Notes: generated by a model not told the origin, from the letters alone. DNA of 64,000 bases from Campylobacter concisus (GCF_003048615.2 NZ_CP049263.1:1116001-1180000); one strand, 5' to 3'. Positions 29,210 to 39,551 are shown, counted from the stretch's first letter. Made by a program: numbers and translations.

Positions 29210-30926
29210 TTTTGGCTTAAAAGATGTGCTAAAGCGCTTTGGTCCATATTTTAAAGACTATATCCCACACTTCATCTTTGCCATCATCGGCATGGGGCTT
29301 GCCAGTGGCGGAACGGCGGTAAGTGCCTATCTAGTCGAGCCTGTGCTAAATAAAATTTTTGTTGAGAAAAACGAAAAGCTGCTCTACATCTTGCCTTGCG
29401 CCATCATCGCGATCTACGTTATAAAAAACATCGGAACCTTTATGCAGGCCTATTTTACGGCATATATCGGGCAAGATACGATTAGGAGATTTCGCGAAAA
29501 GATGGTTGCAAACCTTTTAAATTTAGATATGGACTTTTTCAATGAATTTAGAACCGGCGAGCTAATCAGCAGAACAACAAACGACATCGACCGCATAAGA
29601 TCGATAGTATCAAGCATGATCCCTGAACTTACGAGAGAATTTATAACCATCATCGGGCTTCTTTGCGTCGTCATCTATCAAAGTCCAAAGCTGGCATTTT
29701 TCGCTCTTGTCATCATGCCAGTGGCGATCTATCCGATCTCGCGCCTTGCTAAAAGGATGAAGAAAATTTCAAAGCAGTCACAAGAAAAAACATCTGACAT
29801 CACCTCTGCGCTTAGTGAAATTTTTACAAATATCGAGATAATCAAAGCAAATAATGCCCAAGAATACGAGCATTCACGCTTTGTCGATGAAAATAATAAA
29901 TTTTTTAGGCTAAATTTAAAAAGCGTCAAGATCGAGCAGCTAGTAAGCCCGCTAATGGAGACCATTGGCTCAATAGGCGTGGCAGCTGTTATCATCATAG
30001 GCGGCAAAGACGTCATCGACGGGCATATAAATATGGGCGCATTTTTCTCGTTTTTAACAGCGCTTTTTATGCTCTACACCCCACTAAAACGCATCGTAAA
30101 TATCTACAACAAGATGCAAGATGCCATCGCAGCAAGCGAGAGGACGTTTTTCTTGATGGATAAGGTAAGCCAGATAAAAGATGGCCAAAAAGAGCTAAAC
30201 GAAGAGATAAATTTGATCAAATTTAAGGGTGTCCGCCTAAGCTACGGCGACAAAGAGGTCTTAAAAGGGATAAATTTAGAGGCAAATAAGTCAGAATTTA
30301 TAGCCCTTGTTGGCTCAAGTGGCGGCGGAAAAAGCTCGCTTATGAATTTACTTATGAGATTTTACGATGTAAATGGTGGAGAAATTTTGATAAATGGCAT
30401 AAATTTAAAAGATATCAAAATTCACTCACTTCGCCAAAATATCGGGCTTGTAACCCAGCGCGTCTATATCTTTAACGACACAGTTGCTAAAAACGTAGCT
30501 TACGGCAGAGAATTTAACGAAGATGCCGTTATAAACGCACTAAAACTAGCCAATGCTTATGAGTTTGTAAGCAAGCTAGATAACGGCATAAACACTATCT
30601 TAAATGAATTTGGCACCAACCTCTCAGGCGGTCAAAGACAGCGCATCGCCATAGCTAGAGCGCTTTATCAAAACCCACAAATCCTAATCTTTGACGAGGC
30701 TACCTCTGCGCTTGATAACGAGAGCGAAAAAGAGATCACAAAAGCGATAAATAATCTAAGAAGCAAAAAGATCATCTTCGTCATCGCCCACCGCTTAAGC
30801 ACGGTTGAAAATGCCGATAAGATCGCAGTTTTAAGTGATGGCAAGATCATTGATAGCGGAAGCGACGAGGAGCTTAGCAAAAGAAGTGAAATTTATGCAA
30901 AACTTAAGGGCAAAGCCTTAGTTTAA
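29202..30926 (+). CDS. MsbA-like ABC exporter (membrane plus ATPase domains)
   Basis: A 574-residue half-transporter that should work as a homodimer in the inner membrane. It has about six membrane helices in residues 15-300 and an ATPase domain from about 325. The Walker A is GSSGGGKSS (about residue 370), the signature [16 protein letters not shown] and the Walker [13 protein letters not shown]. This architecture fits MsbA-like lipid A flippases or drug exporters; the cargo cannot be told. I place the start at 29202, overlapping the cysS stop, with GGAGAG before the ATG. An earlier in-frame ATG lies deep inside cysS. Confidence 0.88.
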   Translation: MNNFGLKDVLKRFGPYFKDYIPHFIFAIIGMGLASGGTAVSAYLVEPVLNKIFVEKNEKLLYILPCAIIAIYVIKNIGTFMQAYFTAYIGQDTIRRFREKMVANLLNLDMDFFNEFRTGELISRTTNDIDRIRSIVSSMIPELTREFITIIGLLCVVIYQSPKLAFFALVIMPVAIYPISRLAKRMKKISKQSQEKTSDITSALSEIFTNIEIIKANNAQEYEHSRFVDENNKFFRLNLKSVKIEQLVSPLMETIGSIGVAAVIIIGGKDVIDGHINMGAFFSFLTALFMLYTPLKRIVNIYNKMQDAIAASERTFFLMDKVSQIKDGQKELNEEINLIKFKGVRLSYGDKEVLKGINLEANKSEFIALVGSSGGGKSSLMNLLMRFYDVNGGEILINGINLKDIKIHSLRQNIGLVTQRVYIFNDTVAKNVAYGREFNEDAVINALKLANAYEFVSKLDNGINTILNEFGTNLSGGQRQRIAIARALYQNPQILIFDEATSALDNESEKEITKAINNLRSKKIIFVIAHRLSTVENADKIAVLSDGKIIDSGSDEELSKRSEIYAKLKGKALV

Positions 30927-30979
30927 GGCGATTTTTGCTAAGATTTGCGTAAATTTTTAGGCATTTTAAAGAGGTTAAA

Positions 30980-32053
30980 ATGAGCTTAAACTACAATACT
31001 TTAAAATCTATATTTTTTAAATTTGATCCTGAAACTGCCCACAAGATCGCTGAAATAGCGATGGTTGGGGCAAATAAAATCTTCCCCGGCTCGCTAAGCT
31101 TTTTAGCGCACAAATGCGTGGTCGATGACAATGCACTAAAACAAAATTTATTCTCAAGCACCTACCACAACCCAGTTGGCATAGCTGGCGGCTTTGATAA
31201 AAACGCCACGATGTTTGAGGCGCTAACGGCTCTTGGGTTTGGGCATTTAGAATTTGGCACATTTACACCAAAACCACAACCTGGCAATGCAAAACCAAGG
31301 CTTTTTAGGCTCATAGACGAAGAGAGCATCCAAAATGCGATGGGCTTTAACAACGATGGCTGCGAGGCTATCAAAAATAGAGTTAAAAAGATCTATCCTT
31401 TTACCATACCGATCTGGGCAAACATCGGTAAAAACAAGGTTACGCCAAATGAAGATGCGATAAAAGACTATGAAATTTTAGTAAGAGAATTTAGTGAAAT
31501 TTGCGATACATTTGTCATAAATGTCTCATCACCAAACACGCCAAATTTAAGAGCACTGCAAGATGAGAGCTTTATAAAAGAGCTTTTTAGCGTCATTTTG
31601 CCACTTACTAAAAAACCTATCATCTTTAAAATAGCTCCTGATATGAGCCATGAAGATGCGATCAAACTATGTAGCTGTGCGGTAGAAAACGGCGCTAGTG
31701 GCGTGCTTGTTTCAAACACAAGCGTTGATTATTCGCTCTCTCACTCGTCAAATTTAAAGGATTTTGGCGGACTAAGCGGCAAGGTGATCGCCAAAAAGTC
31801 AAAAGATATCTTTAAAGCCGTGGCAGACGAGCTTTATGGCAAGACGACACTTATCGCATGTGGTGGCATAGATAGCGGTGCAGAGGCTTATGAGCGCATA
31901 AAAATGGGGGCAAATTTAGTCCAAATTTTTACAAGCTTTATCTTTAAAGGGCCGATGATCGCAAGAGATATAAATTTAGAAATTTTAGAGCTTTTAAAAA
32001 GAGATGGCTTTGCCTCTATCAGCGAAGCAGTCGGCGCAAATGTTAAAAAATAG
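30980..32053 (+). CDS. pyrD: Dihydroorotate dehydrogenase (quinone)
   Basis: PyrD oxidises dihydroorotate to orotate in pyrimidine synthesis and passes electrons to quinone. The 357-residue protein has the class 2 N-terminal membrane-associated helix (residues about 1-45), HNPVGIAGGFDKNATMFEAL near the flavin site, the catalytic serine region NVSSPNTPNLRALQ and the flavin phosphate block ACGGIDSGAEAYERI. The gene starts a run with the M16 peptidase, dapA, enoyl reductase, pgsA and rseP. Confidence 0.96.
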   Translation: MSLNYNTLKSIFFKFDPETAHKIAEIAMVGANKIFPGSLSFLAHKCVVDDNALKQNLFSSTYHNPVGIAGGFDKNATMFEALTALGFGHLEFGTFTPKPQPGNAKPRLFRLIDEESIQNAMGFNNDGCEAIKNRVKKIYPFTIPIWANIGKNKVTPNEDAIKDYEILVREFSEICDTFVINVSSPNTPNLRALQDESFIKELFSVILPLTKKPIIFKIAPDMSHEDAIKLCSCAVENGASGVLVSNTSVDYSLSHSSNLKDFGGLSGKVIAKKSKDIFKAVADELYGKTTLIACGGIDSGAEAYERIKMGANLVQIFTSFIFKGPMIARDINLEILELLKRDGFASISEAVGANVKK

Positions 32054-32064
32054 AGGGCAAGAGA

Positions 32065-33306
32065 TTGATAAAATTTAATAAATTTAAACTAGAAAATGGA
32101 CTTGAAATTTATCACGTGCCAGTAAATCCTGGCTCAAAAGTGATAAGTGTCGATGTCTTTTATAAAGTTGGCTCCAGAAACGAAGTGATGGGCAAAAGCG
32201 GCATCGCTCACATGCTAGAGCATCTAAATTTCAAATCAACCAAAAATTTACGCGCTGGGGAGTTTGACGAGATCGTAAAGGGCTTTGGCGGCGTAAATAA
32301 CGCAAGTACGGGCTTTGACTATACTCACTACTTTATAAAAGCCTCAAATGAAAATTTAGACAAAACGCTTGGACTTTTTGCCGAGCTTATGAAAAATTTA
32401 AGCCTAAAAGATAAAGAATTTCAGCCAGAGCGCGAGGTGGTGCACGAAGAGCGCAGGTGGCGAACAGACAACAACCCCATGGGATACCTCTACTTTAGGC
32501 TCTACAACCACGCATTTATCTACCACTCATACCACTGGACGCCAATAGGCTTCATAAAAGATATCGAAAACTGGAAGATCGCTGATATAAAAGAATTTCA
32601 CTCCACATACTATCAGCCAAAAAACGCCATTTTGATGATAAGTGGCGACATCGGCAAGGACGAGGCATTTAAGCTAGCTAAGAAAAACTTTGGCAGCATA
32701 AAAAACAAAAAAGCCATACCAAAACTACACTGCAAAGAGCCTGAGCAAGACGGCGCAAGAAGGGCTATCATCTACAAAGATAGCCAAACGCAAATGCTAG
32801 CTATCGCTTATAAGATCCCAGACTTTAGGCATGCCGATCAAGTGGGGCTAAATGCGATAAGCGAGTATCTAGCCACTGGAAAAAGCTCCATTTTGCAACA
32901 ACGCCTAGTCGATGAGCTAATGCTTGTAAATCAAATTTACGCTTACAATATGAGCTGCGTTGATGAAAATTTATTTATATTTTTAGCAGTTTGCAACCCA
33001 GACGTCGAGGCTAGCACGGTTGAGGCTGAAATTTTAAAGATCATAGATGATCTAAAGAGAAAGCCAATAGACAAAGAGGACGTTTTAAGAGTTAAAAATT
33101 TGATAAAAACTGATTTTATCTACTCATTTGAGAGCGCGAGCAAGGTGGCAAATTTATACGGCTCATACCTTGCTAGAGGCGATATAAAGCCACTTTACGA
33201 GCTTGAAAAAAATATAGATAAGATAGATGCCAAGCTTTTAAAAGAGATAGCAAATAGATATTTCAACGAAAAAACTAGCACGACAATAATCTTAAAAAAG
33301 GAATAG
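32065..33306 (+). CDS. M16 family zinc peptidase
   Basis: A 413-residue protein of the insulinase/processing-peptidase family. It carries the inverted zinc motif HxxEH as HMLEHLNF (about residues 50-57) and the downstream glutamate in [13 protein letters not shown] (about residues 126-138), so the catalytic site is intact. No signal peptide is seen. The start is TTG at 32065, with GAGGGCAAGA as ribosome site, 11 bases after pyrD. Its substrate is unknown; its partner in the operon is dapA. Confidence 0.88.
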   Translation: MIKFNKFKLENGLEIYHVPVNPGSKVISVDVFYKVGSRNEVMGKSGIAHMLEHLNFKSTKNLRAGEFDEIVKGFGGVNNASTGFDYTHYFIKASNENLDKTLGLFAELMKNLSLKDKEFQPEREVVHEERRWRTDNNPMGYLYFRLYNHAFIYHSYHWTPIGFIKDIENWKIADIKEFHSTYYQPKNAILMISGDIGKDEAFKLAKKNFGSIKNKKAIPKLHCKEPEQDGARRAIIYKDSQTQMLAIAYKIPDFRHADQVGLNAISEYLATGKSSILQQRLVDELMLVNQIYAYNMSCVDENLFIFLAVCNPDVEASTVEAEILKIIDDLKRKPIDKEDVLRVKNLIKTDFIYSFESASKVANLYGSYLARGDIKPLYELEKNIDKIDAKLLKEIANRYFNEKTSTTIILKKE

Positions 33307-33308
33307 AC

Positions 33309-34202
33309 GTGAAAAATTCGCTTCAAGGTGCGATGACAGCACTAGTTACGCCATTTAAAAACCAAAAAATAGACGAAGTCAGTTTTGAAAAACTGATAAA
33401 AAGACAGATAAAAAACGGCATAGACGTCGTTGTGCCAGTTGGAACAACAGGCGAGAGTGCGACTTTAACGCATGATGAGCATAGAATTTGCATAGAAATC
33501 GCAGTAGATGCATGTAAAGGCACAAATGTCAAGGTGCTAGCTGGTGCTGGCAGCAACGCCACTCACGAGGCCATAGGTATCGCTAAATTTGCCCAAGCTC
33601 ACGGTGCTCACGGCATCTTATCAGTCGCTCCTTACTATAACAAACCGACGCAAGAAGGGCTTTACGAGCACTACAAGGCTATCGCAAACAGCATAGAAAT
33701 TCCGGTGCTCCTTTACAACGTCCCAGGCAGAGTTGGCGTAGATATCTTGCCAGCAACCGTTTTTAGACTTTTTAAAGATTGCCAAAACATTTACGGCATC
33801 AAAGAAGCAACAGGCAGCATCGATAGATGTGTCGATCTGCTAGCTCACGAGCCTGATTTGGTGGTTATTAGTGGCGAAGATGCGATAAACTACCCTATCC
33901 TATCATACGGCGGCAAAGGCGTTATCTCGGTTACTTCAAACCTCTTGCCAGATCAAATTTCGCAGCTTACTCACCTTGCGATGAACGAAGAGTACAAAAA
34001 AGCAAAACTGATAAATGACAACCTCTATACGATAAACAAAACGCTCTTTTGCGAAAGCAACCCGATACCGATCAAAGCGGCGATGTATCTAGCTGGGCTG
34101 ATCGACACTTTGGAGTACCGCTTGCCACTTTGCAAACCGAGCAAAGAAAATTTTAAAAAGATCGAAGAAGTTATTAAAAATTACGAAATAAAGGGATTTT
34201 AA
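33309..34202 (+). CDS. dapA: 4-hydroxy-tetrahydrodipicolinate synthase
   Basis: DapA condenses pyruvate with aspartate semialdehyde, feeding lysine and the meso-diaminopimelate used in peptidoglycan. The 297-residue barrel shows [18 protein letters not shown] (about residues 38-55), the catalytic tyrosine motif [13 protein letters not shown] and the Schiff-base lysine in [12 protein letters not shown] (about residue 164). GTG start at 33309, directly after the M16 gene (2-base gap). It shares its last base with the start of the next gene. Confidence 0.96.
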   Translation: MKNSLQGAMTALVTPFKNQKIDEVSFEKLIKRQIKNGIDVVVPVGTTGESATLTHDEHRICIEIAVDACKGTNVKVLAGAGSNATHEAIGIAKFAQAHGAHGILSVAPYYNKPTQEGLYEHYKAIANSIEIPVLLYNVPGRVGVDILPATVFRLFKDCQNIYGIKEATGSIDRCVDLLAHEPDLVVISGEDAINYPILSYGGKGVISVTSNLLPDQISQLTHLAMNEEYKKAKLINDNLYTINKTLFCESNPIPIKAAMYLAGLIDTLEYRLPLCKPSKENFKKIEEVIKNYEIKGF

Positions 34203-34990
34203 TGAAGGACACACTAAACGAATTTAAAGGTAAAACGCTAGTCATCAGCGGCGGCACTAGAGGCATCGGCAGAGCCATAGTCGAAGAATTTGCAAAAGCT
34301 GGCGTAAATATAGCTTTTACCTATAACTCAAACGAGGAGCTTGCCAAAGAGCAGGCAAAAGAGCTTGAGGCTACCTACAAGATAAAAGCTAGAGCCTACG
34401 CGCTAAATATCCTTGAGCCAGAGACTTATAAGGAGCTATTTTTAAAGATAGATGAGGACTTTGACAGGGTTGATTTTTTCATCTCAAACGCTATCATCTC
34501 AGGCCGTGCGGTAGCTGGTGGATACACTAAATTTATGAAGCTAAAACCAAGAGGTATAAATAATATCTTCACAGCAACCGTAAATGCCTTTGTCGTGGGC
34601 GCGCAAGAGGCTGCAAAACGCATGGAAAAAGTGGGTGGCGGCAGCATAATTAGCCTAAGTTCAACTGGAAATTTAGTCTATATCGAAAACTACGCAGGCC
34701 ATGGCACAGCAAAAGCAGCCGTTGAAGCGATGGCAAGATACGCTGCGACCGAGCTTGGCGAGAAAAACATCCGCGTAAATGTCGTAAGCGGCGGCCCTAT
34801 CGAGACAGACGCGCTAAGAGCCTTTACAAACTACGAAGAGGTGCGCGATATGACGGCAAAGCTTAGCCCGCTAAACCGCATGGGACAGCCGACCGACCTA
34901 GCTGGAGCATGTCTATTTTTATGCTCATCTAAGGCTAGCTGGGTGACTGGACATACATTTATAATAGATGGTGGCACGACTTTTAAATGA
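34202..34990 (+). CDS. FabL-like enoyl-[acyl-carrier-protein] reductase
   Basis: A 262-residue short-chain dehydrogenase. It has the NAD(P) loop SGGTRGIGRAIV (about residues 16-27) and the catalytic serine-tyrosine-lysine set (SLSSTGN, then NYAGHGTAK). Tyr to Lys spacing is six residues, the pattern of enoyl-ACP reductases rather than the three of ordinary short-chain dehydrogenases. The run VNVVSGGPIETDALRAF closely matches remembered B. subtilis FabL. It probably carries out the last step of fatty acid elongation, possibly beside a FabI elsewhere. Without a comparison the exact substrate stays inferred. Confidence 0.78.
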   Translation: MKDTLNEFKGKTLVISGGTRGIGRAIVEEFAKAGVNIAFTYNSNEELAKEQAKELEATYKIKARAYALNILEPETYKELFLKIDEDFDRVDFFISNAIISGRAVAGGYTKFMKLKPRGINNIFTATVNAFVVGAQEAAKRMEKVGGGSIISLSSTGNLVYIENYAGHGTAKAAVEAMARYAATELGEKNIRVNVVSGGPIETDALRAFTNYEEVRDMTAKLSPLNRMGQPTDLAGACLFLCSSKASWVTGHTFIIDGGTTFK

Positions 34991-35021
34991 GAGCTAAATT
35001 TCTAAGCATAAAGGCATATTT

Positions 35022-35567
35022 GTGAGCTTAAATTTACCAAATTCACTGGCATTTTTTAGGATATTGCTAGCTCCGCTTATGTTTTTTATGCTCGTAAATG
35101 CGCCAGGGATTTTTACGCAAATTCATATAAGCTGGATAAACTACTTCGCAGCCCTCATCTTTGTGATCGCCTCGGTGACTGACTTTTTTGATGGCTACAT
35201 CGCTAGAAGCTGGGATCAAAAGACCAAGCTAGGCGCGATCCTCGACCCACTAGCCGATAAGATGCTGATTTTGGCTGCATTTTTGGGTCTTATGATGCTT
35301 GGCAGAGCGAGCGCTTGGGCTGTTTATCTCATCTTGATAAGAGAGTTTTTTATAACTGGCTTTCGTGTCGTGATGGCAAGTGACGGCGTCGAAGTCGCAG
35401 CTTCGATGGCTGGCAAGGTTAAAACCGTTTCGCAGATGTTTGCGGTTGGATTTTTACTGATGAGCTGGCCTGGTGGCGAGCTTTTGCTCTGGATAGCTGT
35501 TGCGCTTACGCTTTATTCTGGATTTGAATACATCTTTGCCTATGTAAAAGCGATGAAAAAGAGTTAA
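35022..35567 (+). CDS. pgsA: CDP-diacylglycerol--glycerol-3-phosphate phosphatidyltransferase
   Basis: PgsA makes phosphatidylglycerol phosphate in the inner membrane. The 181-residue protein has four membrane segments and the CDP-alcohol phosphotransferase motif DG-x2-AR-x8-G-x3-D-x3-D (FDGYIARSWDQKTKLGAI, then LDPLADK, about residues 62-86). The start is GTG at 35022, with AAGG before it. It directly precedes an unknown gene with a two-base gap. Confidence 0.95.
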   Translation: MSLNLPNSLAFFRILLAPLMFFMLVNAPGIFTQIHISWINYFAALIFVIASVTDFFDGYIARSWDQKTKLGAILDPLADKMLILAAFLGLMMLGRASAWAVYLILIREFFITGFRVVMASDGVEVAASMAGKVKTVSQMFAVGFLLMSWPGGELLLWIAVALTLYSGFEYIFAYVKAMKKS

Positions 35568-35569
35568 AT

Positions 35570-36466
35570 TTGAGCTACGAACTAAAAGAGATCATTCTAA
35601 AACGCACTGCAAATTTAGAGCCGGCACTGCAAAAGCAAGCCAAAAAACTAAATCAAAAGATTATTAATACAAATTTTTATCACGATGCTAAAAATTTAGA
35701 AAAGATCGGCGGTGTGATCAGCCCTGAGCTAAATGAATTTTTATTAAGCTGCGCTTTAGAATACGACAAAACCCATGCAGATAAATTTGATACCTTTGAT
35801 AACGACGTAGAGACTTTGCGTGGCATTTGGAGCGCGATGAGCTTTTCAAAAAACCCTGAAATTTTAGACTATCTAAGCACGCAGGCCACTCGCTCGGTAT
35901 CGCACCGCTCGTTTGCGCACAGATATATCTTTGAAATTTTACGCTTGCAAGAGAAGGCCGGCCGTTCACATCCGCTACTTGCCAAGCTTTATGGCTATTA
36001 TGATGACTTGCAAGCAAAACTGCCTATATATGAGCTTTTGCGCCGTATAGGCGTAAGCCCTGCTGATCCTTATGATTTTGATATCTCGCTAAATGCTGTA
36101 AATTTTGGCTACTGGTTTAGCAATCAAGGCTTAAGTGATGAGGAGCTAGCTAGTAAATTTCACTTAGAAATTCGCCTTTTTGCGCCATTTGTGTATGATC
36201 ACACATTTGAGATAGAGCTTAGAAACGACGCTGTACCAAGGGCTAGAATAAATTTTAACGATGATGGCATGAGCTTTTTGCAAGAGCTGCCAAAAGATAT
36301 TTTGCCCTGCCCTGATATTTTAAATTTAAAGCCATTTGTAGCTCAAGTAAAGTCACGTTTTAATGTGAAATTTGATCTAGACGATAAAGACAAAAGTTAT
36401 TTTAGCGTCAGCAAAGGGCTAAATAGAGCCAAAATACTCTCTTGGCTAAAAGAAATTTTCGCCTAA
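35570..36466 (+). CDS. Conserved hypothetical protein between pgsA and rseP
   Basis: A 298-residue soluble protein starting at TTG, two bases after pgsA. I do not recognise a family. Residues about 20-170 are mostly helical and contain the run TQATRSVSHRSFAHRYIFEI. From about 190 a mixed beta part follows (LEIRLFAPFVYDHTFEIELR). No signal peptide, membrane helix or clear active-site motif is seen. Its place between two envelope genes suggests an envelope or lipid link, but that is only positional. Confidence 0.65.
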   Translation: MSYELKEIILKRTANLEPALQKQAKKLNQKIINTNFYHDAKNLEKIGGVISPELNEFLLSCALEYDKTHADKFDTFDNDVETLRGIWSAMSFSKNPEILDYLSTQATRSVSHRSFAHRYIFEILRLQEKAGRSHPLLAKLYGYYDDLQAKLPIYELLRRIGVSPADPYDFDISLNAVNFGYWFSNQGLSDEELASKFHLEIRLFAPFVYDHTFEIELRNDAVPRARINFNDDGMSFLQELPKDILPCPDILNLKPFVAQVKSRFNVKFDLDDKDKSYFSVSKGLNRAKILSWLKEIFA

Positions 36467-36542
36467 ATGGCAAGCCAAATTTGAGAGTAAATTTATAAAC
36501 TTTGGCTAAAATCTCATCAATTTTTTCAAAAAAAGGTAAGTT

Positions 36543-37652
36543 TTGAAAGGCATTCTCTTCACGCTGGCCCTGCTTTGCCTTGGGCTTTATGCGTATTCGT
36601 TTTATTTTTTAGTGACCGTTTTAGCCATTAGTTTTCTCATATTTTTTCACGAGCTTGGCCACTTTTTAGCAGCAAGATCGCTTGGCGTCAAAGTAAATAC
36701 CTTTAGCATCGGCTTTGGCGAGAAAATTTACACCAAAAACGTTGGCGGCACCGACTACTGCCTAAGCGCGATCCCACTTGGCGGATACGTGCAGCTAAAA
36801 GGGCAAGACGACACCGACCCAAAGGCCAAAAACTATGACGCTGATAGCTACAACGTGCTAAGTCCAATAAAGCGCATTTACATCCTCTTTGCTGGGCCAT
36901 TTTTTAACTTTATCCTAGCTTTTTTTATATACATTTTGCTTGGATTTATCGGCGTTGAGAGGCTTGCGCCAAGTGTCGGACACATAGCTGAAGGCTCAGC
37001 AGCTGCGAGCGCTGGCATAGCAATAAACGATAAAATTTTAGTGATAAATGGCGTAAAAATAAACGAGTGGAATGATATCAGCAAAAACGTAAAGCTTGAG
37101 CCAAGCGCCATTTTGATAGATCGCAACGGCTCGTCACTAACCATAAATTTAACACCAAAGATAGGTGAAACGATAAATTTATTTAATGAAAAGGTGCAGC
37201 GCCCACTGATCGGCATCCAGCCTAATGGTGAAGTGGTGAAAATTTATCACACAGGTTTAGAGAGCCTAAAATTTGCCTTTGGCGAGACGATCGAGGCTTC
37301 AAAGCTCATCTTTAAAAGCTTTGAAAAGCTAGTCGTTGGAGCTGTGCCATTAAAAGAGGTCGGAGGCATCGTGCAGATCGCCGATGTCACTTCAAAGGCC
37401 GCTAAGATCAGCCTTAGCGTGCTTCTAACCATCGTGGCGCTCATCTCTGTAAATTTGGGCGTGCTAAACCTCTTTCCTATACCAGCGCTTGATGGTGGGC
37501 ACATTTTATTTAACATTTATGAACTAATTTTTAGACGCGAGATAAATGAGCGAGTGCTTGTTACGCTTACCTACTGCGGCTGGGCACTACTGCTTGGCAT
37601 CATGGTGCTCGCAACCTTTAATGACATTATGAGATTAAGCGGAGGTTTATGA
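36543..37652 (+). CDS. rseP: RIP zinc metalloprotease (site-2 protease)
   Basis: An intramembrane protease that cuts anti-sigma factors or signal-peptide remnants. The 369-residue protein has the HExxH motif (FFHELGHFLAAR, near residue 37), a PDZ domain in the middle (about residues 145-215) and the second active-site motif ALDGGHILF near residue 315. Four or more membrane segments are visible. It starts at TTG 36543 with AAAGGTAAG before it and overlaps the next gene by 4 bases. Confidence 0.95.
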   Translation: MKGILFTLALLCLGLYAYSFYFLVTVLAISFLIFFHELGHFLAARSLGVKVNTFSIGFGEKIYTKNVGGTDYCLSAIPLGGYVQLKGQDDTDPKAKNYDADSYNVLSPIKRIYILFAGPFFNFILAFFIYILLGFIGVERLAPSVGHIAEGSAAASAGIAINDKILVINGVKINEWNDISKNVKLEPSAILIDRNGSSLTINLTPKIGETINLFNEKVQRPLIGIQPNGEVVKIYHTGLESLKFAFGETIEASKLIFKSFEKLVVGAVPLKEVGGIVQIADVTSKAAKISLSVLLTIVALISVNLGVLNLFPIPALDGGHILFNIYELIFRREINERVLVTLTYCGWALLLGIMVLATFNDIMRLSGGL

Positions 37653-38287
37653 TGATAGTTTTAAAAGATCTACTTGAAAAGATAGAAATTTTAAGCAAAG
37701 ATGTGACGCTGATAGCCGTTAGCAAAAATGTGACATGCACTGAAGTGAGGGAGCTTTACGCACAAGGACAGAGAAATTTTGGCGAAAATAGAGTCCAGGA
37801 GCTAGCCAAAAAAGAGCTAGAGCTGCAAGATTTCACTGACATCAAATGGCACATGATCGGCCGCTTGCAAAATAATAAAATCAATCAAATGATAAGCCTA
37901 AAACCAGTGCTTTGGCAAAGCTGTGATAGCTTCGAAAGAGCCCTAGAGGTCGATAAAAGGCTCAGCTATAAGCTAGACACTCTACTTCAGATAAACTCGG
38001 CCGACGAAGATACAAAGCAAGGTGTGAGCGTCGCAAATGCGGCTGAAATTTATGAGCGCATCCAAAGCGAGTGCAAAAATATAAATTTAAAAGGTGTGAT
38101 GAGCATCGGAGCGCATGTGGATGAGCCAAAAGAGGTGCAAAAGAGCTTTGAGCTAACATATAAAATTTATGAGAGCCTAAAGCCAAAAGGCGCAACTATC
38201 TGCTCGATGGGTATGAGTAGCGACTTCGAGTTAGCAATAAAATGTGGCTCAAATATGATCCGCCTTGGAACGATGCTATATCTATAA
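37649..38287 (+). CDS. YggS-family pyridoxal phosphate homeostasis protein
   Basis: A 212-residue PLP-binding barrel without known catalytic activity that balances free pyridoxal phosphate. It contains the family blocks IAVSKNVTCTEVRELYAQGQ, NFGENRVQEL, KWHMIGRLQNNKIN and the C-terminal CSMGMSSDFELAIKCGSNMI, with the lysine that holds PLP near residue 26. It overlaps rseP by 4 bases. The operon ends here. Confidence 0.92.
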   Translation: MMIVLKDLLEKIEILSKDVTLIAVSKNVTCTEVRELYAQGQRNFGENRVQELAKKELELQDFTDIKWHMIGRLQNNKINQMISLKPVLWQSCDSFERALEVDKRLSYKLDTLLQINSADEDTKQGVSVANAAEIYERIQSECKNINLKGVMSIGAHVDEPKEVQKSFELTYKIYESLKPKGATICSMGMSSDFELAIKCGSNMIRLGTMLYL

Positions 38288-38355
38288 ATTTGTCCCTCCT
38301 GGGGCAAATTTACCTTTCTACCCCTTTTTAAATTTTAATCTAAGTTATATGATTT

Positions 38356-38361
38356 TATAAT
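38356..38361 (+). promoter_or_regulatory. -10 box of the Cys-rich lipoprotein gene
   Basis: TATAAT 37 bases before the GTG at 38398, in an otherwise AT-rich gap after the YggS gene. Confidence 0.6.
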
Positions 38362-38397
38362 GCGATTAAATAAATTTTTAACGATAAAGGAGTAAAT

Positions 38398-38940
38398 GTG
38401 TTTAAAAATTTTATTCTAACCGCTGTTGCGATCTTGTTTATCTCGGGTTGCGGTAGAGCTGAAAAGATAGCTAGGATCGAGCAAAAATGCGCAAATAATG
38501 AAGCTGTTTGGTGTTTAAAGCTTGGTAAAACATATGCCAGAAGAGACATCAACAAAGGTGTCATGTACTATCAAAAAGCTTGCGATCTAGGCGATAAAAG
38601 GGGTTGCTATAGACTTGCAGTTTTACTAAACTCAAAATCAATCAACTCAAAAAAAGACAATGAAACGATCGTAAAATCACTAACTAAATCATGCGATCTT
38701 GGCACGCCAAAAGCTTGCTTTGAGCTTGGCGAATACTACGAAGATGACCCAAAAATGCAAAGCAAAGCAAATGAGCTATTTGCAAAATCATGCGAGCAAA
38801 GATTTGGTCTTGCTTGCTATAAGTTAGCTGACTTTTACGGCGAGAAAAACGATGCAGCCACTCAAAAAAGCTACCTAGAGCTAGCGTGCAAATACCGCTA
38901 TAAAGTAGCTTGCGAAGAAGTAGGCGAAAATAAAAAATAA
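38398..38940 (+). CDS. Lipoprotein with four cysteine-paired Sel1-like repeats
   Basis: A 180-residue lipoprotein: signal peptide and lipobox FISGCGRAE (cysteine about residue 18). It then has Sel1/TPR-like repeats, each with C-x7-C (CANNEAVWC, CDLGDKRGC, CDLGTPKAC, CEQRFGLAC, CKYRYKVAC). This is the pattern of Helicobacter cysteine-rich proteins, which fold as disulphide-stapled helical solenoids and often bind partners or peptidoglycan. GTG start with AAAGGAG. It is a single-gene unit followed by a terminator. A smaller relative lies at 19831-20280. Confidence 0.85.
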   Translation: MFKNFILTAVAILFISGCGRAEKIARIEQKCANNEAVWCLKLGKTYARRDINKGVMYYQKACDLGDKRGCYRLAVLLNSKSINSKKDNETIVKSLTKSCDLGTPKACFELGEYYEDDPKMQSKANELFAKSCEQRFGLACYKLADFYGEKNDAATQKSYLELACKYRYKVACEEVGENKK

Positions 38941-38945
38941 CAGCT

Positions 38946-38975
38946 TAGCTTCAAATAGTTTTTTGAAGCTATTTT
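38946..38975 (+). terminator. Terminator between the Cys-rich lipoprotein and comF-like genes
   Basis: Stem TAGCTTCAAA/TTTGAAGCTA followed by TTTTCTT on the plus strand. It sits between two converging genes and may serve both. Confidence 0.75.
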
Positions 38976-38981
38976 CTTAAA

Positions 38982-39551
38982 TTAAAATTTAGCATCTGCT
39001 AAAACAAGCGCAAAAAGCACATCAACGCCTGCTTTTTGAAGCGTATCTCTAGCTTCTAGTATCGTTGTGCCAGTGGTTACGATGTCATCTATCAAGATAA
39101 CTGGCGCCGTGATCTTTTTTAAAATTTTAAAATTTCTTGGATTGTTTTGCCTAAATTTAAGATCCTTGCCGCTATAGCTGACACTGCTTGTCGCATGCAG
39201 GGCATGAAAGATAGGTTTAAGGTTTTTAGCACGAAGCTCATTTGCCAAAATGGCCGTGTGTGAGTAGCCATGATGCACTCTATCATCTATCGGCAGGGCA
39301 TAAATTTGCTCTGGGAAGCTAAAGCTTTTAGCAAATTTCTTAAATGCAAATTTGGCTAAATTTTTATAGATAAAAAGTCCGTGCATGTGGTGCTTTGAGT
39401 GGATGAGCTCTTTGATCTCAGAGTAGCCGTAAAAGCTATAAATTTTAAAGCCCTCTAGCTCTCTTACCAAAGGGCTTGGCTCGCTTAAAATTTGCGAGCA
39501 GGTTTTACAAAATGTCTTTAGCGTAAAGCTCTTGCAAAACGCACAAAACAT
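38982..39551 (-). CDS. ComF-like phosphoribosyltransferase
   Basis: A 189-residue protein with a short N-terminal zinc-finger-like part (CAFCKSFTLKTFCKTC, about residues 3-18) and a C-terminal phosphoribosyltransferase fold with the PRPP loop VILIDDIVTTGTTILEA (about residues 151-167). ComF proteins take part in DNA uptake and competence; some act in other contexts. Campylobacter is often naturally competent, so that role is plausible. It overlaps the YajG-like gene by 1 base. Confidence 0.82.
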   Translation of the reverse strand: MFCAFCKSFTLKTFCKTCSQILSEPSPLVRELEGFKIYSFYGYSEIKELIHSKHHMHGLFIYKNLAKFAFKKFAKSFSFPEQIYALPIDDRVHHGYSHTAILANELRAKNLKPIFHALHATSSVSYSGKDLKFRQNNPRNFKILKKITAPVILIDDIVTTGTTILEARDTLQKAGVDVLFALVLADAKF

